A stretch of DNA of 64,000 nt from Granulosicoccus sp036478595 (GTDB lineage: Bacteria > Pseudomonadota > Gammaproteobacteria > Granulosicoccales > Granulosicoccaceae), in assembly GCA_036478595.1 (NCBI GenBank), contig JAZGEF010000073.1, forward strand, positions 124,001 through 188,000. The letters run 5' to 3'. Position numbers and translations under genes: made by a program. The notes under the pieces are model-generated. The model searched no databases. It was not told the origin of the DNA and saw only the letters and a list, made by a program, of their open reading frames with translations. Below, one piece after another: positions 40,767 through 48,796 of this stretch. The stretch's first letter is position 1. Each line of letters opens with the position of its first letter.

Positions 40767-42154
40767 TGAGCCCAATTGCTCTGACAACGGTTGCTACGGA
40801 TCAGCTGAAAATTACCGGTAGCGATTCTCCAAAGGTGTTATTGATCGATAGCGTGTTTGAGTCGATTTCAGTTAAGCGCGTTACTGTGCATAGAAATCGT
40901 ATCCTTCGAATATGGCATCGCTATAAATCGCTGCGTGAATTGCAAAGGGCTAATCCAACTTGTGCAATCTATTGGTGTGCATTGGATAGAGACAACGGCT
41001 ATTTGTGTGTTTCCAATTTATCGTTATCTGAGCATGTCAAAATTGATGTTGATAGTTATATTGCGCAATCCAAGCGATTAAAAATGGTGTGTTCGCAACT
41101 GATGAGTATTGGCAATGGCTTGCCAAGGAAATATCGGCAAGTGTTGATGGTAATCAATAGCCCGCTTGGTGTTCGACATGTGTACTTTGTTGATCACAAG
41201 CCTGTTTTCACACGAGCGTTGCCGCCGGTAAGCGGCGTCACTGATTATATTGAGCCTTTGCAATCAACTCTGCAACATTTGTTAAACAGGGGAATGCTGG
41301 AAGATTATCCGAGTATTTTGTGCCATGGTGTGTGCGCGGCTGCGCAATCATCTATTAGAGAGAATTGGGCTGCAAGTACGATCGACACCCTAGACAACAA
41401 TGCATATTCAATCTCATCGATTGCTGCAAAAGCTTACGCAGCTAAACGTATACAACGATTTGCCACCGCGCAACTACCCGCATATTGGCTTGATGGCATT
41501 GATCGCTATCGTTACAGAGGCGCATCCTTACTCAGCTCGTCTATTGTGTTCGTGCTGGCAATGGTGCTGGCGGCAGGGTTGCTTGGTATTAAGCTGAAGA
41601 ATTGGTCAGCCTTGCTACGTACGCATGCATCGATAACCAGCACGGTTAATAGTACTCAATTGTTGAGCGCCCAAGCGGCAGCTTTTAGTAGTGCTCCAAA
41701 GATCACAGCGCAACGATTGCACCGGCTTGACCTGCTGCGATCCTTACAGCCAGCTGGTCCTGATGTATTGCTTTCTACGGTATCCAGCGTATTTGAAGCG
41801 CACCCTCATGTCACGCTAAATCATATTTCGTGGTACACGGTCATTGCCGATGATGATTTTAAATCGCAAACGCAGGTCGCTCATAGAACGCACTTGTCGA
41901 TCGATGTGGTTAGCTCCGACTATTTGTCGATTATAATCACCGGAAATATTAAGGCGGGATCACTCAGTGAGCAGCAAGCCTTATTTAGTAAATTCAAGGC
42001 AACGCTAGTATCCTTGCAGGGAATCGGTGATTTAATCGAGGAACAAACACCCGTTACTCAATGGCGCATGCCAGGTAGTGAAACATCCCAAGCAAGTGAA
42101 TTAACGGACGATAGTTTTACATTGAGATTTTCGCTCAGTGATGCATCCAGTTAA
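40766..42154 (+). CDS. Bitopic assembly protein, PilM/PilN- or GspL-like layout
   Basis: 462 residues: a ~250-residue cytoplasmic region, one transmembrane helix (about 254-277, SIVFVLAMVLAAGLLGI), and a periplasmic part with helical then ferredoxin-like segments (HRLDLLRSLQPAGPDVLLSTV...). This layout matches GspL or a PilM-PilN fusion (MshI). The cytoplasmic part is hard to align with the actin-like PilM fold, so the assignment rests on topology and position between the platform and PilO-like genes. It shares one base with the upstream stop (TAATG) and overlaps the next gene by 14-17 bases. Confidence 0.65.
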   Translation: MSPIALTTVATDQLKITGSDSPKVLLIDSVFESISVKRVTVHRNRILRIWHRYKSLRELQRANPTCAIYWCALDRDNGYLCVSNLSLSEHVKIDVDSYIAQSKRLKMVCSQLMSIGNGLPRKYRQVLMVINSPLGVRHVYFVDHKPVFTRALPPVSGVTDYIEPLQSTLQHLLNRGMLEDYPSILCHGVCAAAQSSIRENWAASTIDTLDNNAYSISSIAAKAYAAKRIQRFATAQLPAYWLDGIDRYRYRGASLLSSSIVFVLAMVLAAGLLGIKLKNWSALLRTHASITSTVNSTQLLSAQAAAFSSAPKITAQRLHRLDLLRSLQPAGPDVLLSTVSSVFEAHPHVTLNHISWYTVIADDDFKSQTQVAHRTHLSIDVVSSDYLSIIITGNIKAGSLSEQQALFSKFKATLVSLQGIGDLIEEQTPVTQWRMPGSETSQASELTDDSFTLRFSLSDASS

Positions 42155-42719
42155 ATCGTTATTGCTCATTGTGCCGTTTCGCTATTTAATGGGCCCTTTT
42201 TTATTGTTGCTTGTGTTAATTGGCTTGCCACTGTTTGCGTGGCAAGTGGATATTGCAGGGCGACAGATACAAAGCCTGTATCGTGAAGTGCAGCTTGAGA
42301 ATACACGCTGGCAGCGATATTTAAATCTGCTGTCAAACGCACCTATGCAGCAGTTCGCCAATTCGGGTAGTCGAACGGCACTGGAGGTGGCCTTGCGTGA
42401 AGCCGCTCAATCGCTACAGATACAGCCTGAGGTGCAAATAGATGCCTTCACTGTAGTGCCAACAGAAACGCTGGACGTTGATGATGATCTGGGTAGTTCA
42501 ATTGAGCCAATACGGATCGGTTTTGAAGCAACGTTATTGCATGCGCCGGCATTGCTCGAAATATTTGGAAGGCTTGCGACAGTAGCCGGCTGGCGTGTAA
42601 TGGAGGTGCGAGGATGTGCGATGCAACGCTTAGCTTCCGAGCCCCGATTAGCCACTGCTTGCACGATTGATATCTACCATTGGTCATGGACTGACAACAT
42701 TAATATGGAGACTAATTAA
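42141..42719 (+). CDS. PilO/GspM/MshJ-like inner-membrane protein
   Basis: 192 residues from the ATG at 42141 (a GTG at 42138 is the alternative). A membrane helix (about 15-36, GPFLLLLVLIGLPLFAW) is followed by a coiled coil (QIQSLYREVQLENTRWQRYL) and a C-terminal periplasmic ferredoxin-like domain (IGFEATLLHAPALLEIFGRL). This is the PilO/GspM pattern: a stalk protein that pairs with the PilN/GspL partner. Family similarity is weak, so the call relies on shape and gene order. Confidence 0.65.
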   Translation: MHPVKSLLLIVPFRYLMGPFLLLLVLIGLPLFAWQVDIAGRQIQSLYREVQLENTRWQRYLNLLSNAPMQQFANSGSRTALEVALREAAQSLQIQPEVQIDAFTVVPTETLDVDDDLGSSIEPIRIGFEATLLHAPALLEIFGRLATVAGWRVMEVRGCAMQRLASEPRLATACTIDIYHWSWTDNINMETN

Positions 42720-43171
42720 TGATGAGATCACTAATAACAATCGCCTTACTATGGCAGTTAGGGTTTTTAGTAGCCTATGCAAATACATTGGATTCAAACT
42801 CAACAGCAATTGATACTGAAGCGTTAGATAACAAACGACTGTTCTTTAATGAGATTCAACGCCAAGTTGATGGTATTGGAAATATTAAGAAAAAACCAGT
42901 AACGCCGAAAAAAGACAGTGACGGCATCGATGGATCTGCAAACCAGGCAAGCCCAACAGAGCGTGGATCAACTGATATGTTGCACTACACGGGCGTTGTT
43001 TACAGCGTTCGAGGCGTGCAACTATTGCTTAACGGTTATCCGTGGGTGCCCGGCCAGTTGGATATTGTCAGCGCTCGCCTGCAGCCGGACACACAGCTCG
43101 TTGAAATCAAGACCGCTAACGGTGTGCTCCATCGCTTGCTGCCAGGCGATAGGGTAGAGCTATCCCCATGA
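42719..43171 (+). CDS. PilP/MshK-like periplasmic protein
   Basis: 150 residues with a signal peptide (MMRSLITIALLWQLGFLVAYA). A flexible polar linker follows, and the last ~60 residues form a compact beta domain (LHYTGVVYSVRGVQLLLNGY ... VLHRLLPGDRVELSP) like the MshK/PilP homology domain that docks on the secretin. Start and stop are overlapped by neighbours (TAATG with the upstream gene, ATGA with the next). Confidence 0.62.
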   Translation: MMRSLITIALLWQLGFLVAYANTLDSNSTAIDTEALDNKRLFFNEIQRQVDGIGNIKKKPVTPKKDSDGIDGSANQASPTERGSTDMLHYTGVVYSVRGVQLLLNGYPWVPGQLDIVSARLQPDTQLVEIKTANGVLHRLLPGDRVELSP

Positions 43172-44178
43172 GACAAAGTGGTTATGTAATGTTGTTATTA
43201 TTGCCAACGTTAATAGTATTCACTGTATCGATCTCGTTAGTCCAGCCCTCTGTCAATAATAAGATCATTCGGCAGTCACAAACTTTGGTTGACGCGCGAC
43301 AGCATTTAATTGCTTATTCTGCAAGCTATCTTGAATCTTATAAGCCGACAGGTGCAGGCCCCGGGCATTTGCCTTGCCCGGACACTGATCAAGTATCTGA
43401 TGAATATCAAGTTCAGGCAGGATTGCATGGCGACGGGCCTAATCCACCTTGTGGAAAACGCGATATTGCTATTGGTAAGTTGCCCCGGCATATATCTCAT
43501 GGAAAACATCGCTATGCGTTTCATCTTGAAGATAAGCATGCCCTGTGGTATGCAGTTGATACCCGTTTTATCAATAATCCTGTTAATCGTGTAGTAAACC
43601 CTGACACCGCCGGTCGCATTCGTTTGCTTAAAGAGTTGCCGGCGGCGGCAGTGATATTTATCCCGCTTGAAGGGGCGCCGATATGGACGCAATCTCAAAG
43701 TGCTGTAGCTAAGCGATTGCTGCAAGCGTTGCAAGGAAGCCAAGGCTCGGGTGTATTTGAAGAATCTATTTCTCAATATGTACTAATAACACCAGCGGCG
43801 TTACTTAATGCGGTTACACAGCGGGTTGCACTTTGGCTGCACGAGCAATACCGCATTCCAGATGGTATTGCTTATGCGGCTATGCGCGCTTGTAATATTC
43901 CGCAGCGAGATAAGATGTTGTTACTACTGCTGAGCAATAGCCCTGTCACTGAATGTGATGGCTCGTTAGCTGATGTTGGTCGAGCAAAACGTCTTTTCAC
44001 AGATGCCAAGCTGGATGCTGTTTTTTTACGTCGCCATTGGTTTTACCGAAACGATTGGTGGCGCTTTGTCGCCGTCCAGTTGGATGATGGGTGTGAGGAG
44101 AAATCAGTAGATTGTTATGCCACGGTTAATGTCACTGCAGGCCAGCGGCCTATAGCTTTGCGTGTTCATCCGCTGTGA
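43168..44178 (+). CDS. Pilin-like protein without Glu5 (minor/tip subunit candidate)
   Basis: 336 residues. The N-terminus MRQSGYVMLLLLPTLIVF looks like a prepilin leader and hydrophobic helix, with a Gly at residue 5, but +5 after that Gly is Leu, not the Glu that most pilins have. A Glu5-less pilin is what GspK-type tip subunits look like. The body contains the GAGPGHLPCPDTD and GPNPPCGKRD motif pair seen in some minor-pilin-like proteins, and further cysteines. The exact family is not recognised. ATGA overlap upstream and 4-base overlap downstream place it inside the operon. Confidence 0.68.
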   Translation: MRQSGYVMLLLLPTLIVFTVSISLVQPSVNNKIIRQSQTLVDARQHLIAYSASYLESYKPTGAGPGHLPCPDTDQVSDEYQVQAGLHGDGPNPPCGKRDIAIGKLPRHISHGKHRYAFHLEDKHALWYAVDTRFINNPVNRVVNPDTAGRIRLLKELPAAAVIFIPLEGAPIWTQSQSAVAKRLLQALQGSQGSGVFEESISQYVLITPAALLNAVTQRVALWLHEQYRIPDGIAYAAMRACNIPQRDKMLLLLLSNSPVTECDGSLADVGRAKRLFTDAKLDAVFLRRHWFYRNDWWRFVAVQLDDGCEEKSVDCYATVNVTAGQRPIALRVHPL

Positions 44179-44879
44179 ATGCAGTTAAGCAAAGCGGTTT
44201 CTCACTGATTGAGCTAAGCATTGTGCTCTTTATTAGTGCTATTTTATTACGCGCTGCAATACTCCCATTGCCTCAATTGCGCGATGCAGCAATGCGTAAA
44301 CAAACACGACAGCAACTGCAAGATGTTAAACAGGCTCTCATCGGGCATATTATTAAAACGGGCGCACTGCCTTGCCCAATTTCACTAGCAGGAAGTGGTA
44401 ACACCGTGGCAAATTGCCAGATTACCGAAGGTGGTGTGCCCGCGGTAACAGTTGGTTTGGTGGGTGCTGTTAGCTCTTCAGGAGCCATATTGGATGCATG
44501 GGGGAGGCCACTTCGCTATGCACTAAGCCGAGCAGATCATCAAAGCGAAGGTACGGTGGGTTTACCTGATTGGTCCACAACAGGCGAGATTGCTGCAATC
44601 GGCCTAGCAAGGATCGAGGCTGATCTGCGTATTTGCCTTCACGCCGATACAAAATGTAAACAACATTTACGTACTGATCAACTGGTGGCTATAGTTATCT
44701 CTGATGGTGGGGACAGCAGTGCAGTGGGAGTGCAGCAAGAGAATCAGGATGGTGACAACGACTACGCACTTATCGCTCATTCTCAGGTAGATGGAAAGGC
44801 GTTTGACGATATGATGATTACGCTAACTAGCAGTGATGTGGCTTATTGGTTATTGCGCGCGCAATGGTTGGCACCTTAA
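44175..44879 (+). CDS. Type IV pilin-like prepilin (GFSLIEL leader)
   Basis: 234 residues. A short 8-residue leader ends at Gly8 and is followed by FSLIELSIVLFISAILLRAA, the canonical prepilin peptidase site with Glu at +5 of the mature protein. The mature part has TGALPCPISLAGSG, DAWGRPLRYALS and a cysteine pair (RICLHADTKC), like pseudopilin-like proteins that contain a LPCP motif. A GTG start overlaps the previous stop. The gene closes the nine-gene cluster and shares a TTAA with the convergent MmcQ/YjbR gene. Confidence 0.85.
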   Translation: MNAVKQSGFSLIELSIVLFISAILLRAAILPLPQLRDAAMRKQTRQQLQDVKQALIGHIIKTGALPCPISLAGSGNTVANCQITEGGVPAVTVGLVGAVSSSGAILDAWGRPLRYALSRADHQSEGTVGLPDWSTTGEIAAIGLARIEADLRICLHADTKCKQHLRTDQLVAIVISDGGDSSAVGVQQENQDGDNDYALIAHSQVDGKAFDDMMITLTSSDVAYWLLRAQWLAP

Positions 44880-45244
44880 TCCTGATTAAGGCCAAGTTCT
44901 TTCTGCTTTTTTTTAGTTAAGCCTAAGGACACAATCCGATGTGACTCTTTGAGATGGTCTTTTAGATCATCGATTTTCGATTTATCTGAAGTATCTTGTT
45001 GTTGTATCCACTTCATACCGCGAGATGCTAGATAGGGTGCGGGTCTGTAACCGGGCTGATCCTTCAGGAAATAGAAGTCACCCTCGGAGGTTTTAAATGA
45101 GAAGGCAGGTTCATCGAGTTTTTGCCATCCACCAACCGCAAATACCTTGCCACCGACTTTCCACACGTGAGACCCGCCCCATTGAACAACGTGTGTTGTT
45201 GCCGGTAGTGATCCGCAATAGTCGTTGTATTCGTCGTAGGTCAA
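44876..45244 (-). CDS. MmcQ/YjbR-family DNA-binding protein
   Basis: 122 residues of the YjbR fold: a CyaY-like alpha/beta domain. Identifiable segments are YNDYCGSLPATTHVVQWGGSHVWKVGGKVFAVGG (start YNDYCGSLPATTHVVQWGG), LKDQPGYRPAPYLASRGMKWI and LKDHLKESHRIVSLGLTKK. Role is unclear; the E. coli member is a putative DNA-binding protein. Its stop overlaps that of the pilin-like gene in the palindrome TTAA. Confidence 0.93.
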   Translation of the reverse strand: MTYDEYNDYCGSLPATTHVVQWGGSHVWKVGGKVFAVGGWQKLDEPAFSFKTSEGDFYFLKDQPGYRPAPYLASRGMKWIQQQDTSDKSKIDDLKDHLKESHRIVSLGLTKKKQKELGLNQD

Positions 45245-45298
45245 TGCTGGCTCCTTAGATTCTATATGGTCGTGCCCGCGTGCTAGGTGCCCTCTGGG

Positions 45299-45331
45299 GT
45301 AGATCGATGCAAGTGCTTGGATCGATTCTAC
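45299..45331. repeat. 33-base near-perfect palindrome
   Basis: The arms begin GTAGATCGAT and end ATCGATTCTAC, and the inner part CAAGTGCTTG continues the pairing, so nearly the whole 33 bases can fold. It lies between the repeat-protein gene and the MmcQ/YjbR start and includes the first gene's stop codon (45328-45330). No U-tract follows on either strand, so a processing site or protein-binding palindrome is as likely as a terminator. Confidence 0.6.
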
Positions 45332-45633
45332 TTATCACCTACATAGGTACCATCCGGCATTAACTTGCAACGACGTCCGCCAACATAGGTGCCGTCAGGG
45401 CACATCGTCGCTGTGTCGCCACTAACGAATGTGCCATCCGGTGCAAGAGTAGCGCTTCTACCTCCAACGAACGTGCCATCTGGCGCAAGGGTAGAACTGC
45501 CGCCTCCAACGTACGAGCCATCAGGCGCCATTGAACATTGTCCTGAAACATATGAGCCATCTGCGCATAGTTCAGCCTTGGCAATTTGAAACAGCGGAAG
45601 TGCCACAACAACGAGTAAAAGCATGTGCTTCAT
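45328..45633 (-). CDS. Exported PDGTYVGG-repeat protein
   Basis: 101 residues: a signal peptide (MKHMLLLVVVALPLFQIAKA) followed by six tandem copies of a ~14-residue unit, (A/C/M)PDG(T/S)(Y/F)V(G/S)G, filling the whole mature protein. The three outer copies contain cysteines (CADGSYVSGQC, CPDGTYV, RRC), which could clamp the ends. The arrangement suggests a beta-solenoid or Asx-turn repeat that could bind calcium or a surface. GGAG precedes the ATG. Proteins with this repeat are known in other gammaproteobacteria as hypothetical proteins; the function is unknown. Confidence 0.75.
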   Translation of the reverse strand: MKHMLLLVVVALPLFQIAKAELCADGSYVSGQCSMAPDGSYVGGGSSTLAPDGTFVGGRSATLAPDGTFVSGDTATMCPDGTYVGGRRCKLMPDGTYVGDK

Positions 45634-45717
45634 GATTTTCTCCTTATTCCACTAGTGAAGATAGCGTTAGGTGTTTATGGTGCTCAACACTAACAGCGAG
45701 CCTGTTGATTAGCAAAT

Positions 45718-46503
45718 TCAGCTTTCTAGTAAATTATTTGCACCACTAAACAACTTAAAAAAATTCTTAGTGGTCGCTTGTGCCAGTTCTTCTAATTCAA
45801 TCCCTCGTAGTTCAGCAACAAACTCAGCTGTATGCCTAACAAATGCAGGTTCGTTAGTTTTGCCACGATGCGGCGCAGGGGCAAGATAAGGGGCGTCGGT
45901 TTCAACTAGGATGCGATCAAGCGGCACTTTGCGGGCCACCTCTTGCACGCTGGTCGCACTCTTAAATGTCACGATGCCTGAAAACGAAATATAAAATCCA
46001 ATGTCGAGTGCCTGCTTTGCTGTTTCCCAATTTTCGGCAAAACAATGCATCACGCCGCCGGCATCCACCGCTTTTTTATCACGAAGCGTTTGCATGGTGT
46101 CTGTCGCCGCTGCGCGGGTATGGATGATCAGGGGTTTTTTGCATTGGCGTGCTGCATCAATGTGGTGATGAAAACGTTCGTGCTGCCAATCCAGGTTGCC
46201 GCTGCTTCTGAAGTAATCAAGCCCGGTTTCACCGATGGCGACTACCTTGTCAATTTTTGCAGCTGTCAGTATGTCATCAGCCGTGGGTTCGAAGCCGCCT
46301 TCCGTGGTGGGGTGTTTGCCGATCGCCGCATAGATGGGCGCATGTTCGGCTGAGAGCTTAAGCACATCTTGTTGGTTCTCCCAGCTAGTGGATATACAGA
46401 GCAAGTGATGTACATCGTAGTTACGACAGTTTTCTAAAATTTCGTCGATGCGGCCGTCGAATTCGGGAAAGTTAAGGTGGCAATGGGAGTCGACGATGTG
46501 CAT
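45718..46503 (-). CDS. TatD-family metal-dependent hydrolase
   Basis: 261 residues, TIM-barrel amidohydrolase fold. Metal ligands visible: IVDSHCHLNFPEF (HxH), AIGETGLDYFR (Glu), LIIHTRAA (His), VMHCFAENW (His), VETDAPYLAPAPHRGKTNEP (Asp). TatD-family enzymes act as 3'-5' nucleases or D-aminoacyl-tRNA deacylase-like hydrolases. The YcfH and YjjV subtypes cannot be separated safely here. Confidence 0.95.
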   Translation of the reverse strand: MHIVDSHCHLNFPEFDGRIDEILENCRNYDVHHLLCISTSWENQQDVLKLSAEHAPIYAAIGKHPTTEGGFEPTADDILTAAKIDKVVAIGETGLDYFRSSGNLDWQHERFHHHIDAARQCKKPLIIHTRAAATDTMQTLRDKKAVDAGGVMHCFAENWETAKQALDIGFYISFSGIVTFKSATSVQEVARKVPLDRILVETDAPYLAPAPHRGKTNEPAFVRHTAEFVAELRGIELEELAQATTKNFFKLFSGANNLLES

Positions 46504-46613
46504 AAGTGTTTTCGCTGAAAAACAGGTAGTTTAGCGTGTTGTCAGGGTGTGAGTCAGGGCGGTTATCGGTTATGGTTATGATATTGCAGCCAGGGTGCGC
46601 TAACGTGCGACAA

Positions 46614-47894
46614 ATGAACAATCAATCTCAAACTACAGTAATTGATCCAGTTGCTCATATTAATGATCTGGGCCAACGTGCGCGTGCAAGTGCCAAGGTG
46701 CTATCGATTGCCGACACTGACAGTAAGAACACTGCACTGCTAGCGATGGCAGACGCGATAGCTGCGCAAGCGCAGGCATTAATTGCAGCCAATCAAATTG
46801 ATTTACAGGCAGCCGGTGAGCGAGAAATTTCAGAGGCGTTGCTTGATCGACTTGAATTAACGCCTGCACGTATTACATCAATGTCGGCAGGCTTGCGCGC
46901 TATTGCAGCGCAGAGTGATCCGGTTGGGGCGATGTCAGCAACCGAGCTGCGGCCATCGGGCCTTGAGATTGGGCGCATGCGAGTGCCCTTGGGCGTGATT
47001 GGTGTTATCTATGAGTCGCGCCCTAATGTGACGGCTGATGCGGCGGCGATCTGTTTGAAGTCAGGCAACAGTGTCATATTAAGAGGCGGTTCAGAAGCGT
47101 TTAATTCCAATCAGGCAATAGCTGCGTGTGTGCGTGCAGGGTTAGAGGCGGGGGGCTTGCCGCTTGATTGCGTCCAGCTAGTGGCGACAACTGATCGTGA
47201 TGCGGTGGGTGCCTTACTAGCCGCTCGCGATTGGGTGGATGTCATTGTGCCACGCGGTGGAAAAAATTTGGTGGCGCGAGTGAGCGAAGATGCGCGTGTA
47301 CCCGTGATTAAACACCTGGATGGTATTTGCCATGTCTATATTGATAGCGGCGCCGATAGAAACAAAGCGCTGGGCGTTGCGTTTAACTCTAAAACGTATC
47401 GCTACGGAATATGTGGATCGATGGAGACTCTCCTAGTAGCGGATTCAGAAACCGACATATTACTGGAGTTAGCGAAACAGCTTGAGGCACACGGTGTAGA
47501 ACTACGTGGGTGTGAGCAAACACGCAATTTGCTACCCAATGCGGTGGCAGCTAGTGATGATGACTGGCAAACCGAGTATCTCGGCCCCATATTATCAATA
47601 CGGATAGTGGCTGGAATCGATGAGGCCATGCAACACATCGCGCAATACAGCTCGCACCATACTGATGCCATCGTTACGGAAAATATGCGACGCGCTCGAC
47701 AGTTTGTTCGAACTGTGGATTCAAGCTCTGTGATGGTGAATGCCGCTACCTGTTTTGCTGATGGGGCAGAATACGGGCTCGGTGCGGAGATAGGCATTAG
47801 TACTGATAAACTGCACGTGCGTGGCCCGGTGGGTGCGCTGGGGTTAACTACCGAAAAATATGTGGTTACCGGCGACGGCACCATACGTTCCTGA
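46614..47894 (+). CDS. proA: Gamma-glutamyl phosphate reductase
   Basis: The ATG at 46614 gives 426 residues, as in other ProA proteins; the open frame to 46536 is an unneeded extension. NADPH-dependent reduction of glutamyl-5-phosphate to the semialdehyde, the second step of proline synthesis. The aldehyde-dehydrogenase fold shows VPLGVIGVIYESRPNVTADA, LKSGNSVILRGGSEA, the active-site region YGICGSMETLL with the catalytic Cys (around residue 266), and FADGAEYGLGAEIGIST. proB is not nearby. A small gene and nadD follow, the order seen in other gammaproteobacteria. Confidence 0.97.
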   Translation: MNNQSQTTVIDPVAHINDLGQRARASAKVLSIADTDSKNTALLAMADAIAAQAQALIAANQIDLQAAGEREISEALLDRLELTPARITSMSAGLRAIAAQSDPVGAMSATELRPSGLEIGRMRVPLGVIGVIYESRPNVTADAAAICLKSGNSVILRGGSEAFNSNQAIAACVRAGLEAGGLPLDCVQLVATTDRDAVGALLAARDWVDVIVPRGGKNLVARVSEDARVPVIKHLDGICHVYIDSGADRNKALGVAFNSKTYRYGICGSMETLLVADSETDILLELAKQLEAHGVELRGCEQTRNLLPNAVAASDDDWQTEYLGPILSIRIVAGIDEAMQHIAQYSSHHTDAIVTENMRRARQFVRTVDSSSVMVNAATCFADGAEYGLGAEIGISTDKLHVRGPVGALGLTTEKYVVTGDGTIRS

Positions 47895-47938
47895 TCTGTT
47901 TTTATATAACTAGTATTTGCCTATATAGGAGGTTCTTG

Positions 47939-48163
47939 ATGAAGCGAAAAAAGGCACTGGCAGCCAAAAAGGTGTCAGTACGAAATCGGGTCGCACAAAA
48001 CCCTTTGATCCAAAAAGGCGGAGTGCATCAACAAAGTAATAAAGCAAAACGTCAGGCACAAAAAATGGCCATGAAAAAAAGAAAGTTTGAGCGAGGCGCT
48101 GTTACCACGGCGATTGGCTCAAGCTTTTTTTGGCTGTATCGAGAATTTAGAGCAGCAGTTTAA
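47939..48163 (+). CDS. Small, very basic protein between proA and nadD
   Basis: 74 residues from the ATG at 47939, fixed by AGGAGG six bases upstream. The first ~50 residues are dominated by Lys/Arg (KRKKALAAKKV, NKAKRQAQKMAMKKRKFERG), followed by a short hydrophobic C-terminal stretch. The composition is like nucleic-acid- or ribosome-binding proteins. Its stop overlaps the nadD start (TAATG), so it belongs to that operon. No family recognised. Confidence 0.7.
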   Translation: MKRKKALAAKKVSVRNRVAQNPLIQKGGVHQQSNKAKRQAQKMAMKKRKFERGAVTTAIGSSFFWLYREFRAAV

Positions 48164-48792
48164 TGGCACAATCTCATCGAATAGGCGTGCTTGGCGGCAC
48201 GTTTGACCCGGTTCATTATGGCCATCTTCGGCCAGCACTCGAATTGAGCGAAGCGCTTGAATTCGATGATATGAAACTAGTCCCCAATCACCGGCCAGTT
48301 CACCGTGGGCAGCCTCAGGCCACCACCGCGCAACGTTTGGCTATGTTGGGCTTGGCAGTTGCAGGTACTACCTTGCAGGTGGATGATCGTGAAGCGCGCC
48401 GTGACGAGCCTTCATTTACGGTGGATACATTACAAGCCATGCATAATGAAAACCCGGCCAGTAGATTGGTGTTTTGCATGGGCGAAGATGCGTTTAATGG
48501 TTTTGCTAGTTGGCATCGTTGGGAGCGGATCCTAGAGCTTGCTAATATTGTGGTGATGGCGCGTCCTGAATCACAGCTCTCGAAATGGGCGCTGCAGCTG
48601 ATTGATCAGCAAGCGGGCGTAATTGAACGACGGCCCGTTACTCAACTTTCCATATCGGCCTCGGACATAAGACGCCGAGTATTCCTCGGTTTGAGCATTC
48701 GGTACTTGGTACCGGAGCCTGTAAAGGAGTATATTACGCACAACAATTTGTACCAGAGCGCCTCCAGCGTGACTGGCCAACTAAAGAACTAA
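48163..48792 (+). CDS. nadD: Nicotinate-nucleotide adenylyltransferase
   Basis: 209 residues. The nucleotidyl-transferase signature GGTFDPVHYGHLRPA near the start and the C-terminal SISASDIRRRVFLG are both present. NadD joins nicotinate mononucleotide to ATP to make deamido-NAD. The ATG shares one base with the stop of the preceding basic-protein gene. Confidence 0.97.
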   Translation: MAQSHRIGVLGGTFDPVHYGHLRPALELSEALEFDDMKLVPNHRPVHRGQPQATTAQRLAMLGLAVAGTTLQVDDREARRDEPSFTVDTLQAMHNENPASRLVFCMGEDAFNGFASWHRWERILELANIVVMARPESQLSKWALQLIDQQAGVIERRPVTQLSISASDIRRRVFLGLSIRYLVPEPVKEYITHNNLYQSASSVTGQLKN

Positions 48793-48796
48793 ATAT

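Noticed and set aside
47402..47884. Open frame of 160 codons on the - strand
   Set aside because: Fully inside proA with its conserved active-site region; no recognisable protein on this strand.
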